From an uncultured Sulfitobacter sp. (GTDB taxonomy: Bacteria; Pseudomonadota; Alphaproteobacteria; Rhodobacterales; Rhodobacteraceae): a stretch of 64,000 bases of DNA. The translations under genes and the position numbers were made by a program. Shown piece by piece: positions 9,450 through 17,236 of this stretch (position 1 is the stretch's first letter; every line of letters starts with the position of its first letter). Where the stretch lies: positions 62,001-126,000 of the forward strand of contig NZ_CANMQD010000001.1 of the NCBI RefSeq assembly GCF_947499945.1, in the 5' to 3' direction. The notes beneath the pieces were generated by a model. It saw nothing but the letters and a program-made list of their open reading frames with translations, made no database searches and had not been told where the DNA came from.

Positions 9450-10615
9450 TATTTCGCCGCCGGTTGCAGCTGCTCGACAAGCTGCGCAAAGAAGGACGCA
9501 CCCAGAGGCGCAATCTCGTCGTTAAAGTTGAATTTCGGATGGTGCAGCCCTGCCCCGGGACCCGCGCCAAGGAACAAATACGATCCGGGCCGCTCTTCCA
9601 ACATATAAGAGAAATCCTCGGCCCCCGCGACTTTGGCGAAATTATCATCGACCTTGGCCTCGCCGACCAATCCACGCGCAACACCCGCCGCAAACGCTGT
9701 CTGCGCCTCGGAGTTCACCGTCGCAGGATAACCCTCTTCATAGTCCAGCTCTGCAGTGACCCCATAACTCGCCGCCTGCCCCTGAACAATCTCGCCCATC
9801 CGCTTCATAATCGTGTCCCGGGTCTCCACGTCAAAAGTGCGTACCGTGCCATTAATCATCGCTGTGTCAGGGATCACATTACTGGCGCTTCCCGTATGGA
9901 TTTGAGTGACCGAGATCACCTTCTCCGCACCAGACTTCACATTACGGCTGATGATCGTCTGGATCGCCGTGACCATGCCACAAGCCGCCACCACAGGATC
10001 AGCCGTCTCATGCGGCATGGCCCCATGCCCACCACGCCCGTTGATTGTGATGGTAAAGCTGTCCACCGCTGCCATAATCGGACCTGGCCGCGTATAAAAC
10101 GTCCCCTCGTCGACACCCGGAAAATTATGGATGCCATAAACTTCGGCAATGTCGAACCGATCCATCATACCTTCTTGGCACATCACTTGCGCCCCGCCGC
10201 CATCTTCCTCGGCGGGTTGGAAGATCAGTGCGACGCGGCCAGAGAAATTCCGCGTCTCCACCATATATTTCGCAGCCCCCAACAACATGGCTGTGTGCCC
10301 ATCATGGCCGCACGCATGCATCTTGCCCGCATGGGTGGAGGCATATTCAACACCTGTTTCTTCCTCAATCGGCAGTGCGTCAAAATCCGCCCGCAGGCCC
10401 ACAGTCGGCCCATCCCCCTTGCCGTTGATGATCGCCACAATCCCCGTCTGCGCGATACCCTCATGGATCTCGTCCACACCAAACTCCTGCAATCTCTCTT
10501 TGATGAAAGCCGCCGTTTTAGGGCAATCAAAGCTCAACTCGGGGATGGTGTGTAAGTGGCGCCGCCACGTTGTCATATCCTCGGCGAAATCGGCAATACG
10601 GTTGATGATGGGCAT
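9449..10615 (-). CDS. M20 family amidohydrolase (hippurate-hydrolase type)
   Basis: Zinc/cobalt-dependent hydrolase that removes an acyl group from an N-acyl amino acid or similar amide. Sequence signs of the M20D group are 'HTIPELSFD', 'GLRADFDALP', the metal pair region 'MHACGHDGHTAMLLG', the catalytic glutamates in 'FQPAEEDGGGA', and the lid domain 'GHGAMPHETADPV'. The open frame runs back to 10672, but ATG 10615 (MPIINRIADF) has a good AGGAG seven bases upstream and gives the usual 388-residue length. First gene of the unit with two ureohydrolases, and divergent from mazG across 56 bases. Confidence 0.9.
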   Translation of the reverse strand: MPIINRIADFAEDMTTWRRHLHTIPELSFDCPKTAAFIKERLQEFGVDEIHEGIAQTGIVAIINGKGDGPTVGLRADFDALPIEEETGVEYASTHAGKMHACGHDGHTAMLLGAAKYMVETRNFSGRVALIFQPAEEDGGGAQVMCQEGMMDRFDIAEVYGIHNFPGVDEGTFYTRPGPIMAAVDSFTITINGRGGHGAMPHETADPVVAACGMVTAIQTIISRNVKSGAEKVISVTQIHTGSASNVIPDTAMINGTVRTFDVETRDTIMKRMGEIVQGQAASYGVTAELDYEEGYPATVNSEAQTAFAAGVARGLVGEAKVDDNFAKVAGAEDFSYMLEERPGSYLFLGAGPGAGLHHPKFNFNDEIAPLGASFFAQLVEQLQPAAK

Positions 10616-10671
10616 GGGTGGACTCCTATGGACTGTTATCCTTATCTGACACCACACCGAGGAGACACGCA

Positions 10672-11493
10672 ATGCCAGATGACTTGATACGTAACGAGGC
10701 CGCAGGCATTGAACGCCTGCTTGAAATCATGCGTCGCCTGCGTGACCCTGAAACTGGCTGCCCGTGGGATATCGAGCAGGATTTCGACACCATCGCCCCC
10801 TACACGATCGAGGAAGCCTACGAGGTCGCCGACGCGATCGAGCGGCGCGATTGGCCCGAGCTTGAGGGCGAACTGGGCGATCTACTGCTCCAGTCCGTCT
10901 ATCACACCGCCATGGGCGAGGAAGCAGGCCACTTCACCTTCCAGTCCGTCGTGCGCAATATCTCGAACAAAATGGTCGCCCGCCACCCCCATGTCTTTGG
11001 CGACGAGAGCCGCGAAAAATCCGCTGAGCAACAGACAAAAGACTGGGAAGCCATCAAAGCAGCCGAGCGTGAAGGCAAGAAACAACAAGGCGCGCTCGAC
11101 GGTGTCGCCGTTGGCCTGCCAGCGCTCCTACGCGCCTATAAACTGCAAAAACGCGCAGCGCGTGTGGGCTTTGACTGGCCTGATACAGGCGATGTCATCG
11201 CCAAAATTCAGGAAGAAGCCGCAGAACTGGTCGAAGCCCGCGATGAACTCTCGCCCGAGGAACAATTCGAAGAATTTGGCGATCTGATGTTCGTCATGGC
11301 GAACCTAGGCCGCCATCTGGGGATCGAGCCCGAGGCCGCCCTACGGGCCGCCAACGCCAAATTCACCCGCAGATTTGCAGCGGTCGAAGCAAAACTGGCA
11401 GAGATCGATAAAACACCACAAGATAGTGATCTCGCGGAAATGGACGCTTTATGGGACGCGGTCAAAAAAGATGAAAATGCGGCCAAGTCCTAA
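10672..11493 (+). CDS. mazG: Nucleoside triphosphate pyrophosphohydrolase MazG
   Basis: MazG hydrolyses (d)NTPs to NMPs and pyrophosphate, a house-cleaning function. The 273-residue protein has two MazG domains: the first around residues 20-120 with 'YTIEEAYEVADAI' and 'ELGDLLLQSVYH', and the second around 165-260 with 'QEEAAELVEA' and 'EEFGDLMFVMANL'. Both carry the acidic metal-binding helices. An in-frame ATG exists at 10618, but ATG 10672 has GAGGAG seven bases upstream and matches the family N-terminus. It converges on the sulfotransferase gene with a 4-base overlap of stops. Confidence 0.94.
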   Translation: MPDDLIRNEAAGIERLLEIMRRLRDPETGCPWDIEQDFDTIAPYTIEEAYEVADAIERRDWPELEGELGDLLLQSVYHTAMGEEAGHFTFQSVVRNISNKMVARHPHVFGDESREKSAEQQTKDWEAIKAAEREGKKQQGALDGVAVGLPALLRAYKLQKRAARVGFDWPDTGDVIAKIQEEAAELVEARDELSPEEQFEEFGDLMFVMANLGRHLGIEPEAALRAANAKFTRRFAAVEAKLAEIDKTPQDSDLAEMDALWDAVKKDENAAKS

Positions 11494-12377
11494 CGCAGCA
11501 ACATCACCGCTGGCATCTTGGCAATCTCATCAAGGTGCTCACGATAGCGCCCTTCAAGAATTCGTGTCTGCCGCTTGGTGAATTCCGAAACACCACGGCT
11601 CTCCGTATCATCACGGTACTCCGCAATAATCTTCTGCCATACCTCGCGCGCCAACGTATCACCGTTATGATACCGCTCTTGCAACGCAACCAATGCCGCA
11701 TCCGTTGCCGAATGATTCATCCGCCGTTCAGGCTCACGCAGTGGCACACCCGCAAGCTCCGGCACCAACATCCCCAGAATATCTACACTCCGGCCGCGCC
11801 GTGCATAATCAATCACGACCAGTTCTTGCACTTTGAGGTATTCAAAAATCAACCGCACCAAATCGGGCCAGCCACGGTCCATCTCCAGCATATTCCGCCG
11901 CCCCTCGGCAAAGGGTGGCGATTTGTTGTCCTCCGCCCGCTTGCGGTAGGCCGAGACATAAAGGTCAGTATATTCCCGCACCACCAACACAGCCCGCAGC
12001 ACAGGTGCTCCTGCCGCCGCCGCCAGCGTTTGCAAACGCACTTCGGCGGCGGGATAGAACTGACCAGCGGGAAAGTGAATCATCCGTCCGGGAATATTCT
12101 CCTCCGACAAGATCATCGCGTGACTGTTCACACTTGCATGGCGTTGCAACTCAGCCGCGGCAGCAGGCAAAAACTTCGTGTCCCACTGCTTGACGTTGCG
12201 CGGATCTGGCAGTTTCAGACGTAAATCCCCCTTTGGAATATCGTCGCGACCAGGGTATGCCAGATCATACCCTCCCTGCTCCAACAAATCACGGTTCTCG
12301 GCCAGCATCATCTGAAACGATGATGTTCCCGTACGGTGCGCACCCAAATGCACATAAAGTGGCTTGCCCTGCTTCAT
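11490..12377 (-). CDS. Sulfotransferase-like P-loop protein
   Basis: 295 residues. The N-terminal 'LGAHRTGTSSFQ' is the PAPS-binding 5'-phosphosulfate loop of sulfotransferases, and a later 'VVREYTDLYVSAYRK' fits the 3'-phosphate-binding strand-helix (R..S). Such single-domain enzymes sulfate carbohydrates, lipids or small molecules, but the acceptor cannot be inferred. No transport or polysaccharide genes are near to help; neighbours are mazG (convergent) and a nucleoside hydrolase (divergent). Ribosome site GGAG is only one base from the ATG, but the loop position near residue 11-20 supports this start. Confidence 0.72.
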   Translation of the reverse strand: MKQGKPLYVHLGAHRTGTSSFQMMLAENRDLLEQGGYDLAYPGRDDIPKGDLRLKLPDPRNVKQWDTKFLPAAAAELQRHASVNSHAMILSEENIPGRMIHFPAGQFYPAAEVRLQTLAAAAGAPVLRAVLVVREYTDLYVSAYRKRAEDNKSPPFAEGRRNMLEMDRGWPDLVRLIFEYLKVQELVVIDYARRGRSVDILGMLVPELAGVPLREPERRMNHSATDAALVALQERYHNGDTLAREVWQKIIAEYRDDTESRGVSEFTKRQTRILEGRYREHLDEIAKMPAVMLLR

Positions 12378-12486
12378 ACTCCACGCTTACCCAATCAGCA
12401 CGCCCCTGCGCAAGCACTGCTGACCGCTGGACAAGAGGGCCACAGATTGCGAGTGTGCGCGAAACCGCGCTGACAGGAACAAACCC

Positions 12487-13428
12487 ATGCCCCCACGCAA
12501 GATTATCATTGATACAGATCCCGGTCAGGATGATGCCGTGGCGATCCTTTTGGCGCTGGCCAGCCCTGAAGATGTCGACGTGCTGGGCATCACTTGCGTA
12601 GCAGGCAACGTGCCGCTCCCGCTGACCACCAAAAACGCCCGCATCGTCTGTGAACTGGCAGGGCGTCCCGACATGCCCGTCTATGCAGGGTGCGACCGTC
12701 CCTTGGGCCGCGATCTGGTCACCGCAGAACATGTGCACGGCAAAACAGGGCTCGACGGCCCCACGCTCCCCGATCCGACAATGCCTATGGCCAAAGGTCA
12801 CGCCGTTGACTTCATCATTGACCAGTTGCGCACATTTGCCCCCGGCACCATTACGCTTTGTCCCCTTGGACCGCTCACCAACATCGCCACAGCGCTGGAA
12901 AAAGCGCCGGACATCGCCAGCCGCATCGCCAAGATCGTGCTGATGGGCGGTGGCTATTTCGAGGGGGGCAACATCACCCCCACCGCCGAATTCAACATTT
13001 ACGTCGACCCAGAAGCTGCTGATATCGTGTTAAAATGCGGCGTTCCCATCGTGGTCATGCCCCTTGATGTAACTCACAAAGCCCTCGTCACACGCCCTCG
13101 TAATGATGCTTTCCGCGCGCTCGGCACCGCCGCTGGTATCGGCGTCGCCGAGATGACAGATTTTTTCGAGCGTTTCGACAAAGAGAAATACGGCTCCGCA
13201 GGGGCGCCGCTCCATGATCCCTGCGTGACCGCCTATATGATCCAGCCTGATTTGTTCACAGGCCGCCACATCAACGTCGAGATCGAGACACAATCAGAAC
13301 TGACCATGGGCATGACCGTCGCCGACTGGTGGGGTGTCACCGACCGCGCACCCAATGCGACATTCATGGGCGATATCGACGCCGATGGATTTTTCACTCT
13401 ACTGACCGAACGGCTGGCCCGCCTATGA
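12487..13428 (+). CDS. Inosine-uridine preferring nucleoside hydrolase
   Basis: Calcium-dependent hydrolase that splits ribonucleosides into base and ribose for salvage. The 313-residue protein begins with the diagnostic aspartate cluster 'DTDPGQDDA' (9-17) and has 'LCPLGPLTNIA', 'KIVLMGGGYFEGGN', 'EFNIYVDPEAA' and the C-terminal 'HDPCVTAY' with the last Ca-binding aspartate, so the active site is complete. Starts a plus-strand unit with a GNAT (4-base overlap) and selO. Substrate preference between purine and pyrimidine nucleosides is not determined. Confidence 0.93.
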   Translation: MPPRKIIIDTDPGQDDAVAILLALASPEDVDVLGITCVAGNVPLPLTTKNARIVCELAGRPDMPVYAGCDRPLGRDLVTAEHVHGKTGLDGPTLPDPTMPMAKGHAVDFIIDQLRTFAPGTITLCPLGPLTNIATALEKAPDIASRIAKIVLMGGGYFEGGNITPTAEFNIYVDPEAADIVLKCGVPIVVMPLDVTHKALVTRPRNDAFRALGTAAGIGVAEMTDFFERFDKEKYGSAGAPLHDPCVTAYMIQPDLFTGRHINVEIETQSELTMGMTVADWWGVTDRAPNATFMGDIDADGFFTLLTERLARL

Positions 13429-13874
13429 GCGCTGCCCTCACCCTCGCTGGCCCCGACCACCTCGATAAACTTCTATCGCTGGTAGAGGCCTTCCACACCG
13501 AGGCCGACATGACGTCCACCGAGGAAAGCCGCCGCGCAGGGCTGGCGCCACTTTTGGGCGACATTCCATATGGCTGCGTCTACCTCATCGGGCCACCCCG
13601 TGCGCCTATCGGCTACATGGTCATTACGCTTACATGGTCCGTGGAATACGGCGGCCTCGACGGTAATATAGACGAGCTCTACATCCGCCCCGGCGTCCGT
13701 GGACGCGGCATCGCCTCCGAGGCACTGGTGGCCCTACCAAAAGCGCTCTCTGGCGCAGGCCTGCGCACCATCCACCTTGAGGTCGACCGCACAAACGCCT
13801 CCGCCCTCAAACTCTATCGTCGCGCAGGATTTATCCTCAACGAGAACTATATGTTCATGACCAAACACCTCTGA
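13425..13874 (+). CDS. GNAT family N-acetyltransferase
   Basis: 149 residues. The acetyl-CoA-binding motif A is visible as 'IDELYIRPGVRGRGIASEAL', followed by 'LEVDRTNASALKLYRRAGF', the usual motif B. The substrate is unknown. The start is the ATG overlapping the nucleoside-hydrolase stop (ATGA); the longer open frame back to 13329 lies entirely inside that gene and is not used. selO starts 2 bases (or 11, at its second ATG) after the stop. Confidence 0.88.
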   Translation: MSAALTLAGPDHLDKLLSLVEAFHTEADMTSTEESRRAGLAPLLGDIPYGCVYLIGPPRAPIGYMVITLTWSVEYGGLDGNIDELYIRPGVRGRGIASEALVALPKALSGAGLRTIHLEVDRTNASALKLYRRAGFILNENYMFMTKHL

Positions 13875-13876
13875 GG

Positions 13877-15295
13877 ATGCGCACGATGGAACTCCCCTTC
13901 GACAATAGCTTTGCCGCGCTGCCCGACGCGTTCTACACCCGCGTGCCGCCGACATCCGTAAAAGCGCCCAAGCTATTAGCATTCAATGACGATCTAGCGA
14001 AATTGCTTGGCATTTCCAAAGCGGATGACGCCGAGCTGGCACAGATATTCAGCGGTAATTTCCTACCCCAGAACGCCGATCCTCTCGCCCAACTCTATGC
14101 AGGCCACCAATTCGGCAACTTCAATCCCCAATTGGGCGATGGCCGCGCAATTCTGCTCGGAGAAGTCATAGATACCAACGGCGTACGACACGATATTCAA
14201 CTAAAAGGTTCAGGCCGCACGCCCTATTCCCGAGGGGGTGATGGCCGTGCATGGCTTGGCCCAGTCTTACGCGAATATGTGGTCTCCGAAGCAATGTACG
14301 CCCTTGGTGTTCCCACCACCCGTGCCTTGGCCGCCGTCAGCACTGGCGAGGATATCCTGCGCGAACAAGGCATGCTGCCCGGCGCAATCCTTACCCGCAC
14401 CGCCTCAAGCCACCTGCGCGTCGGTACCTTCCAAGTCTTTGCCCACCGTGGCCAAGTAGACGAGCTGCGCACTCTCACCAATTACGCGATCAAACGCCAC
14501 TACCCCGAGGCCACAGGCCCCATGGACCTGCTCCGCGCAGTCTGCACCGCCCAAGCCAATCTCATCGCTCAATGGATGTCCATCGGCTTTGTCCACGGCG
14601 TCATGAACACAGACAACTGCGCCATCGGCGGCGAAACCATCGACTACGGCCCTTGCGCCTTTATGGATGATTTCAACATGGGCCGCGTCTTCTCCAGCAT
14701 TGACCAGCAAGGCCGCTACGCCTACGGCAATCAACCCAACATCGCGATCTGGAACATGGCGCAACTTGCCACCGCCCTCCTGCAACTCTTCGAGGACAAA
14801 GACTCCGCACTGGAGGAAGCCACCGCCATCATCCACGCCATGCCCGACCAGATCGAGACCGCGTGGCTACAGCGCTTCGCCGCGAAAATCGGCATCGCCG
14901 CGCCCACGTCCAAGGACACCGAGCTCATCCAAAAGCTGCTCGACCTGATGCAAACTGACGGTGCTGATTTCACCAACACCTTCCGTGCCCTAAGCGGACC
15001 GGACGCCCGCGACCAGTTCACCGACCGTAACGCCTTTGACGCATGGGCCACGAAACACGCCGAGCGCATCGCCTATCTGCCAAACGTCCAAGACCTCATG
15101 AACACCACAAACCCCGCCGTGATCCCGCGCAACCACCGGATCGAGCAGATGATCCAAGCGGCGATTGCGGGTGACATGGAGCCCTTCAACCGCCTCATGA
15201 CAGCCTACAAGAAACCCTACACCCTCACCGATCCAGATCTCGCAAATCCCCCGACCCAATCGGAAATCGTTCCCGCCACTTTCTGCGGAACCTAA
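13877..15295 (+). CDS. selO: Protein adenylyltransferase SelO (YdiU)
   Basis: SelO is a pseudokinase-fold enzyme that transfers AMP from ATP to protein hydroxyls and is linked to redox stress. The 472-residue sequence has the family blocks 'AQLYAGHQFGNFNPQLGDGRA', 'QLKGSGRTPYSRGGDGRA', 'REYVVSEAM', 'HGVMNTDN' (catalytic region) and 'DYGPCAFMDDF'. The C-terminus ends in Phe-Cys-Gly-Thr, a cysteine three residues from the end, at the place where vertebrate homologues carry selenocysteine. ATG 13886 (MELPFD..) is an alternative start with better spacing to GAGG. Ends 4 bases into the convergent EamA gene. Confidence 0.94.
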   Translation: MRTMELPFDNSFAALPDAFYTRVPPTSVKAPKLLAFNDDLAKLLGISKADDAELAQIFSGNFLPQNADPLAQLYAGHQFGNFNPQLGDGRAILLGEVIDTNGVRHDIQLKGSGRTPYSRGGDGRAWLGPVLREYVVSEAMYALGVPTTRALAAVSTGEDILREQGMLPGAILTRTASSHLRVGTFQVFAHRGQVDELRTLTNYAIKRHYPEATGPMDLLRAVCTAQANLIAQWMSIGFVHGVMNTDNCAIGGETIDYGPCAFMDDFNMGRVFSSIDQQGRYAYGNQPNIAIWNMAQLATALLQLFEDKDSALEEATAIIHAMPDQIETAWLQRFAAKIGIAAPTSKDTELIQKLLDLMQTDGADFTNTFRALSGPDARDQFTDRNAFDAWATKHAERIAYLPNVQDLMNTTNPAVIPRNHRIEQMIQAAIAGDMEPFNRLMTAYKKPYTLTDPDLANPPTQSEIVPATFCGT

Positions 15296-16179
15296 GCCGC
15301 CTTGGGCTTGCGGTTGATCAGCGTAATACCCGCCGCCACCAGCACCAGTGCGATCCAAATCGACGGCGCAATCTCCTCGCCCAGCAGCACCCAACCCAAC
15401 AGCACCGAAGCCACAGGCGAGATAAAGCTGAAGGACGCCACCGAATTGGCAGGATACCGCTTCATCAGCCAAAACCACGCCAAAAACCCAAGGCTCGCCA
15501 CGCCGATAATTTGGAACGCCATCCCCCAGAGGTGAATGGCCTCCACCTCCCGCAGCATCGGCCCGAACAGCGGTGCCAGCAGCAACAAAATCGGCGCAGA
15601 AATCATCACTTGGCTGATAAGTTGCTGTTCAGGCGGCACATGCGCCAGCGGTGTTACCCGCACAACCAACACGATCCCCGCCCAAGACAAAGCCGAGCAC
15701 AGCGCCAGAATATCACCCGTCCAACTGATCTGCCCGCCACCCCGCTCCGCGAGTGCCACAACAACGCCACCAAAAGCCAGCGCCAACCCCACGACCTTGC
15801 GCCGCGTCAGCCTCTCGTCGGGCAAAAAGACCACGCTCGCCAGCGCCAGCCACAAAGGCATCGAATAAAATATAACCGAGGACCGACTGACCGTAGACAC
15901 ATCAAGTGCATTATACAAACACATGAACTCAAACGCAAAAAGAAGTCCGGACACGACAGCCCACGGCCACGCCGCACGCGGCATCCGAAACGAAACACCG
16001 CGCAAATACATCCATAACAGCAATACAAATATCGCCCCAGCAGAGCGTAACCCAGCCGCAAAAACAGGGCTAAACCCGCCCGCCGTCACTTTGATCACCA
16101 CTTGGTTAAACGCCAAATGCAGCGCAAACGCGGTCAGCGCCACCGCCCCAAAGGCATCAACAGTCGATTTTCTTTCCAT
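15292..16179 (-). CDS. EamA/DMT family transporter
   Basis: 295 residues with about ten hydrophobic segments in two repeated EamA halves (about 10-140 and 155-285). Family signs are 'VSTVSRSSVIFYSMPLW' in the first half and 'FSFISPVASVLLGWVLLGEE' in the second. Such 10-TM drug/metabolite transporters export amino acids, nucleotides or related metabolites, and the substrate is not predictable. Convergent with selO (4-base overlap) and divergent from the DUF533 gene, with an inverted repeat tatgcc/ggcata at 16259-16277 in the shared upstream region. Confidence 0.88.
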   Translation of the reverse strand: MERKSTVDAFGAVALTAFALHLAFNQVVIKVTAGGFSPVFAAGLRSAGAIFVLLLWMYLRGVSFRMPRAAWPWAVVSGLLFAFEFMCLYNALDVSTVSRSSVIFYSMPLWLALASVVFLPDERLTRRKVVGLALAFGGVVVALAERGGGQISWTGDILALCSALSWAGIVLVVRVTPLAHVPPEQQLISQVMISAPILLLLAPLFGPMLREVEAIHLWGMAFQIIGVASLGFLAWFWLMKRYPANSVASFSFISPVASVLLGWVLLGEEIAPSIWIALVLVAAGITLINRKPKAA

Positions 16180-16305
16180 AATCTCACCAACGCCTTAGCC
16201 GCCACAGATGTCAATGCACACCAAACCCCTCTTTTTCCCCCGTTACACCCCGCTCGAATATGCCATGATACGGCATAATTGAATCAAATCAGGGGGAGCT
16301 CACGC

Positions 16306-17166
16306 ATGAGCCTTATGAAAACATTGGCCAAAGTGGCTATCGGCGTTGCAGTTGCAAAAGGTGCCAACGCGATGATGAAGGGCGGCAGTGGCGGCACGTC
16401 ACAAGCAGGCGGCCTCGGCGGTCTGTTGGGTGGTCTGACAGGCGGCGCAGGCGCGCAAGGCGGCGGCGGTCTTCAAGGGATGCTCGGCGGTCTACTCGGC
16501 GGCGGTGCTGCGGGTGGTTCAACAGGCAGCGGCGGCTTGGGTGGCCTACTCGAAAGCCTCGGTGGCGGCGCACAAACTGGCGGCGCCAGCGCTCAGGGCG
16601 GCCTTGGCGGCCTCTTGGGCGGTCTGGCTGGCGGCGGCGGCGCGGGCGGTATGCTCGGCGGTCTGGCAAGTGCGGCTGGTGCCGGCGGCCTCTTGGGCGG
16701 CCTGACCAGCGCCATGGGCAATGCCCCAGCCCAAAACGATCAGAGCTTTGGCGCGGTCCTGAACTCCCAATTCGACGAGACACCGGAGCCTGCGATCCAG
16801 CCGTCCCAAGATCAAGAAGCCGCCGCAGCGCTCATGCTCGCCGCGATGATCCAAGCGGCCAAATCCGACGGCACATTCGATGACACGGAAAAAGAAAAGC
16901 TGCTCGGCCAACTCGGTGATGTAGACGCCGAAGAAGCAGCCTTCGTCCAAGCGCAGATGCAAGCGCCCGTCGATATCGAAAATCTTGTGGCAAACACGCC
17001 CGACGGTCTGGGCCAGCAGGTCTATGCCATGAGCGTGATGGGCATCGATCTCGACACCCAGGACGAGGCGCAATACCTGCACAAACTGGCAACAGCCTAC
17101 GGCATGCAGCCCGCACAGGTGAACGAAATCCACGCCCAGCTCGGCGTGCCATCGCTCTACACCTAA
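16306..17166 (+). CDS. DUF533 / TerB-like protein with long glycine-rich N-terminus
   Basis: 286 residues. The C-terminal third (about 165-285: 'LMLAAMIQAAKSDG..', 'AYGMQPAQVNEIHAQLG') matches the DUF533 family, which has a TerB-like helical fold of unknown function. The first 150 residues are a low-complexity Gly/Ala/Leu stretch built from repeats of the type GGLGGLLGGL, very expanded for the family. ATG 16306 is chosen over an in-frame ATG at 16279 because AGGGGGAG lies eight bases before it. The product has no signal peptide that I can see, although residues 6-20 are hydrophobic. A strong terminator follows at 17188-17220. Confidence 0.8.
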   Translation: MSLMKTLAKVAIGVAVAKGANAMMKGGSGGTSQAGGLGGLLGGLTGGAGAQGGGGLQGMLGGLLGGGAAGGSTGSGGLGGLLESLGGGAQTGGASAQGGLGGLLGGLAGGGGAGGMLGGLASAAGAGGLLGGLTSAMGNAPAQNDQSFGAVLNSQFDETPEPAIQPSQDQEAAAALMLAAMIQAAKSDGTFDDTEKEKLLGQLGDVDAEEAAFVQAQMQAPVDIENLVANTPDGLGQQVYAMSVMGIDLDTQDEAQYLHKLATAYGMQPAQVNEIHAQLGVPSLYT

Positions 17167-17187
17167 GACCAAAAAGGTCTGAAACGT

Positions 17188-17220
17188 AAAAAAGGCGCTT
17201 CTCTCGGGGCGCCTTTTCCT
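17188..17220. terminator. Bidirectional intrinsic terminator
   Basis: Perfect 9-bp stem aaaaggcgc (17190-17198) / gcgcctttt (17209-17217) with a ten-base loop. It is preceded by an A run and followed by TTTT, so it reads as a terminator on both strands. It sits between the convergent DUF533 gene and the DEAD-box helicase gene and probably ends both. Confidence 0.85.
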
Positions 17221-17236
17221 ATTTTACTTTGGCACG

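Noticed and set aside
9431-10555. Plus-strand ORF of 374 codons opposite the amidohydrolase
   Set aside because: The amidohydrolase on the other strand has all its catalytic motifs. The antisense product is Arg/His/Pro-rich with no recognisable domain.
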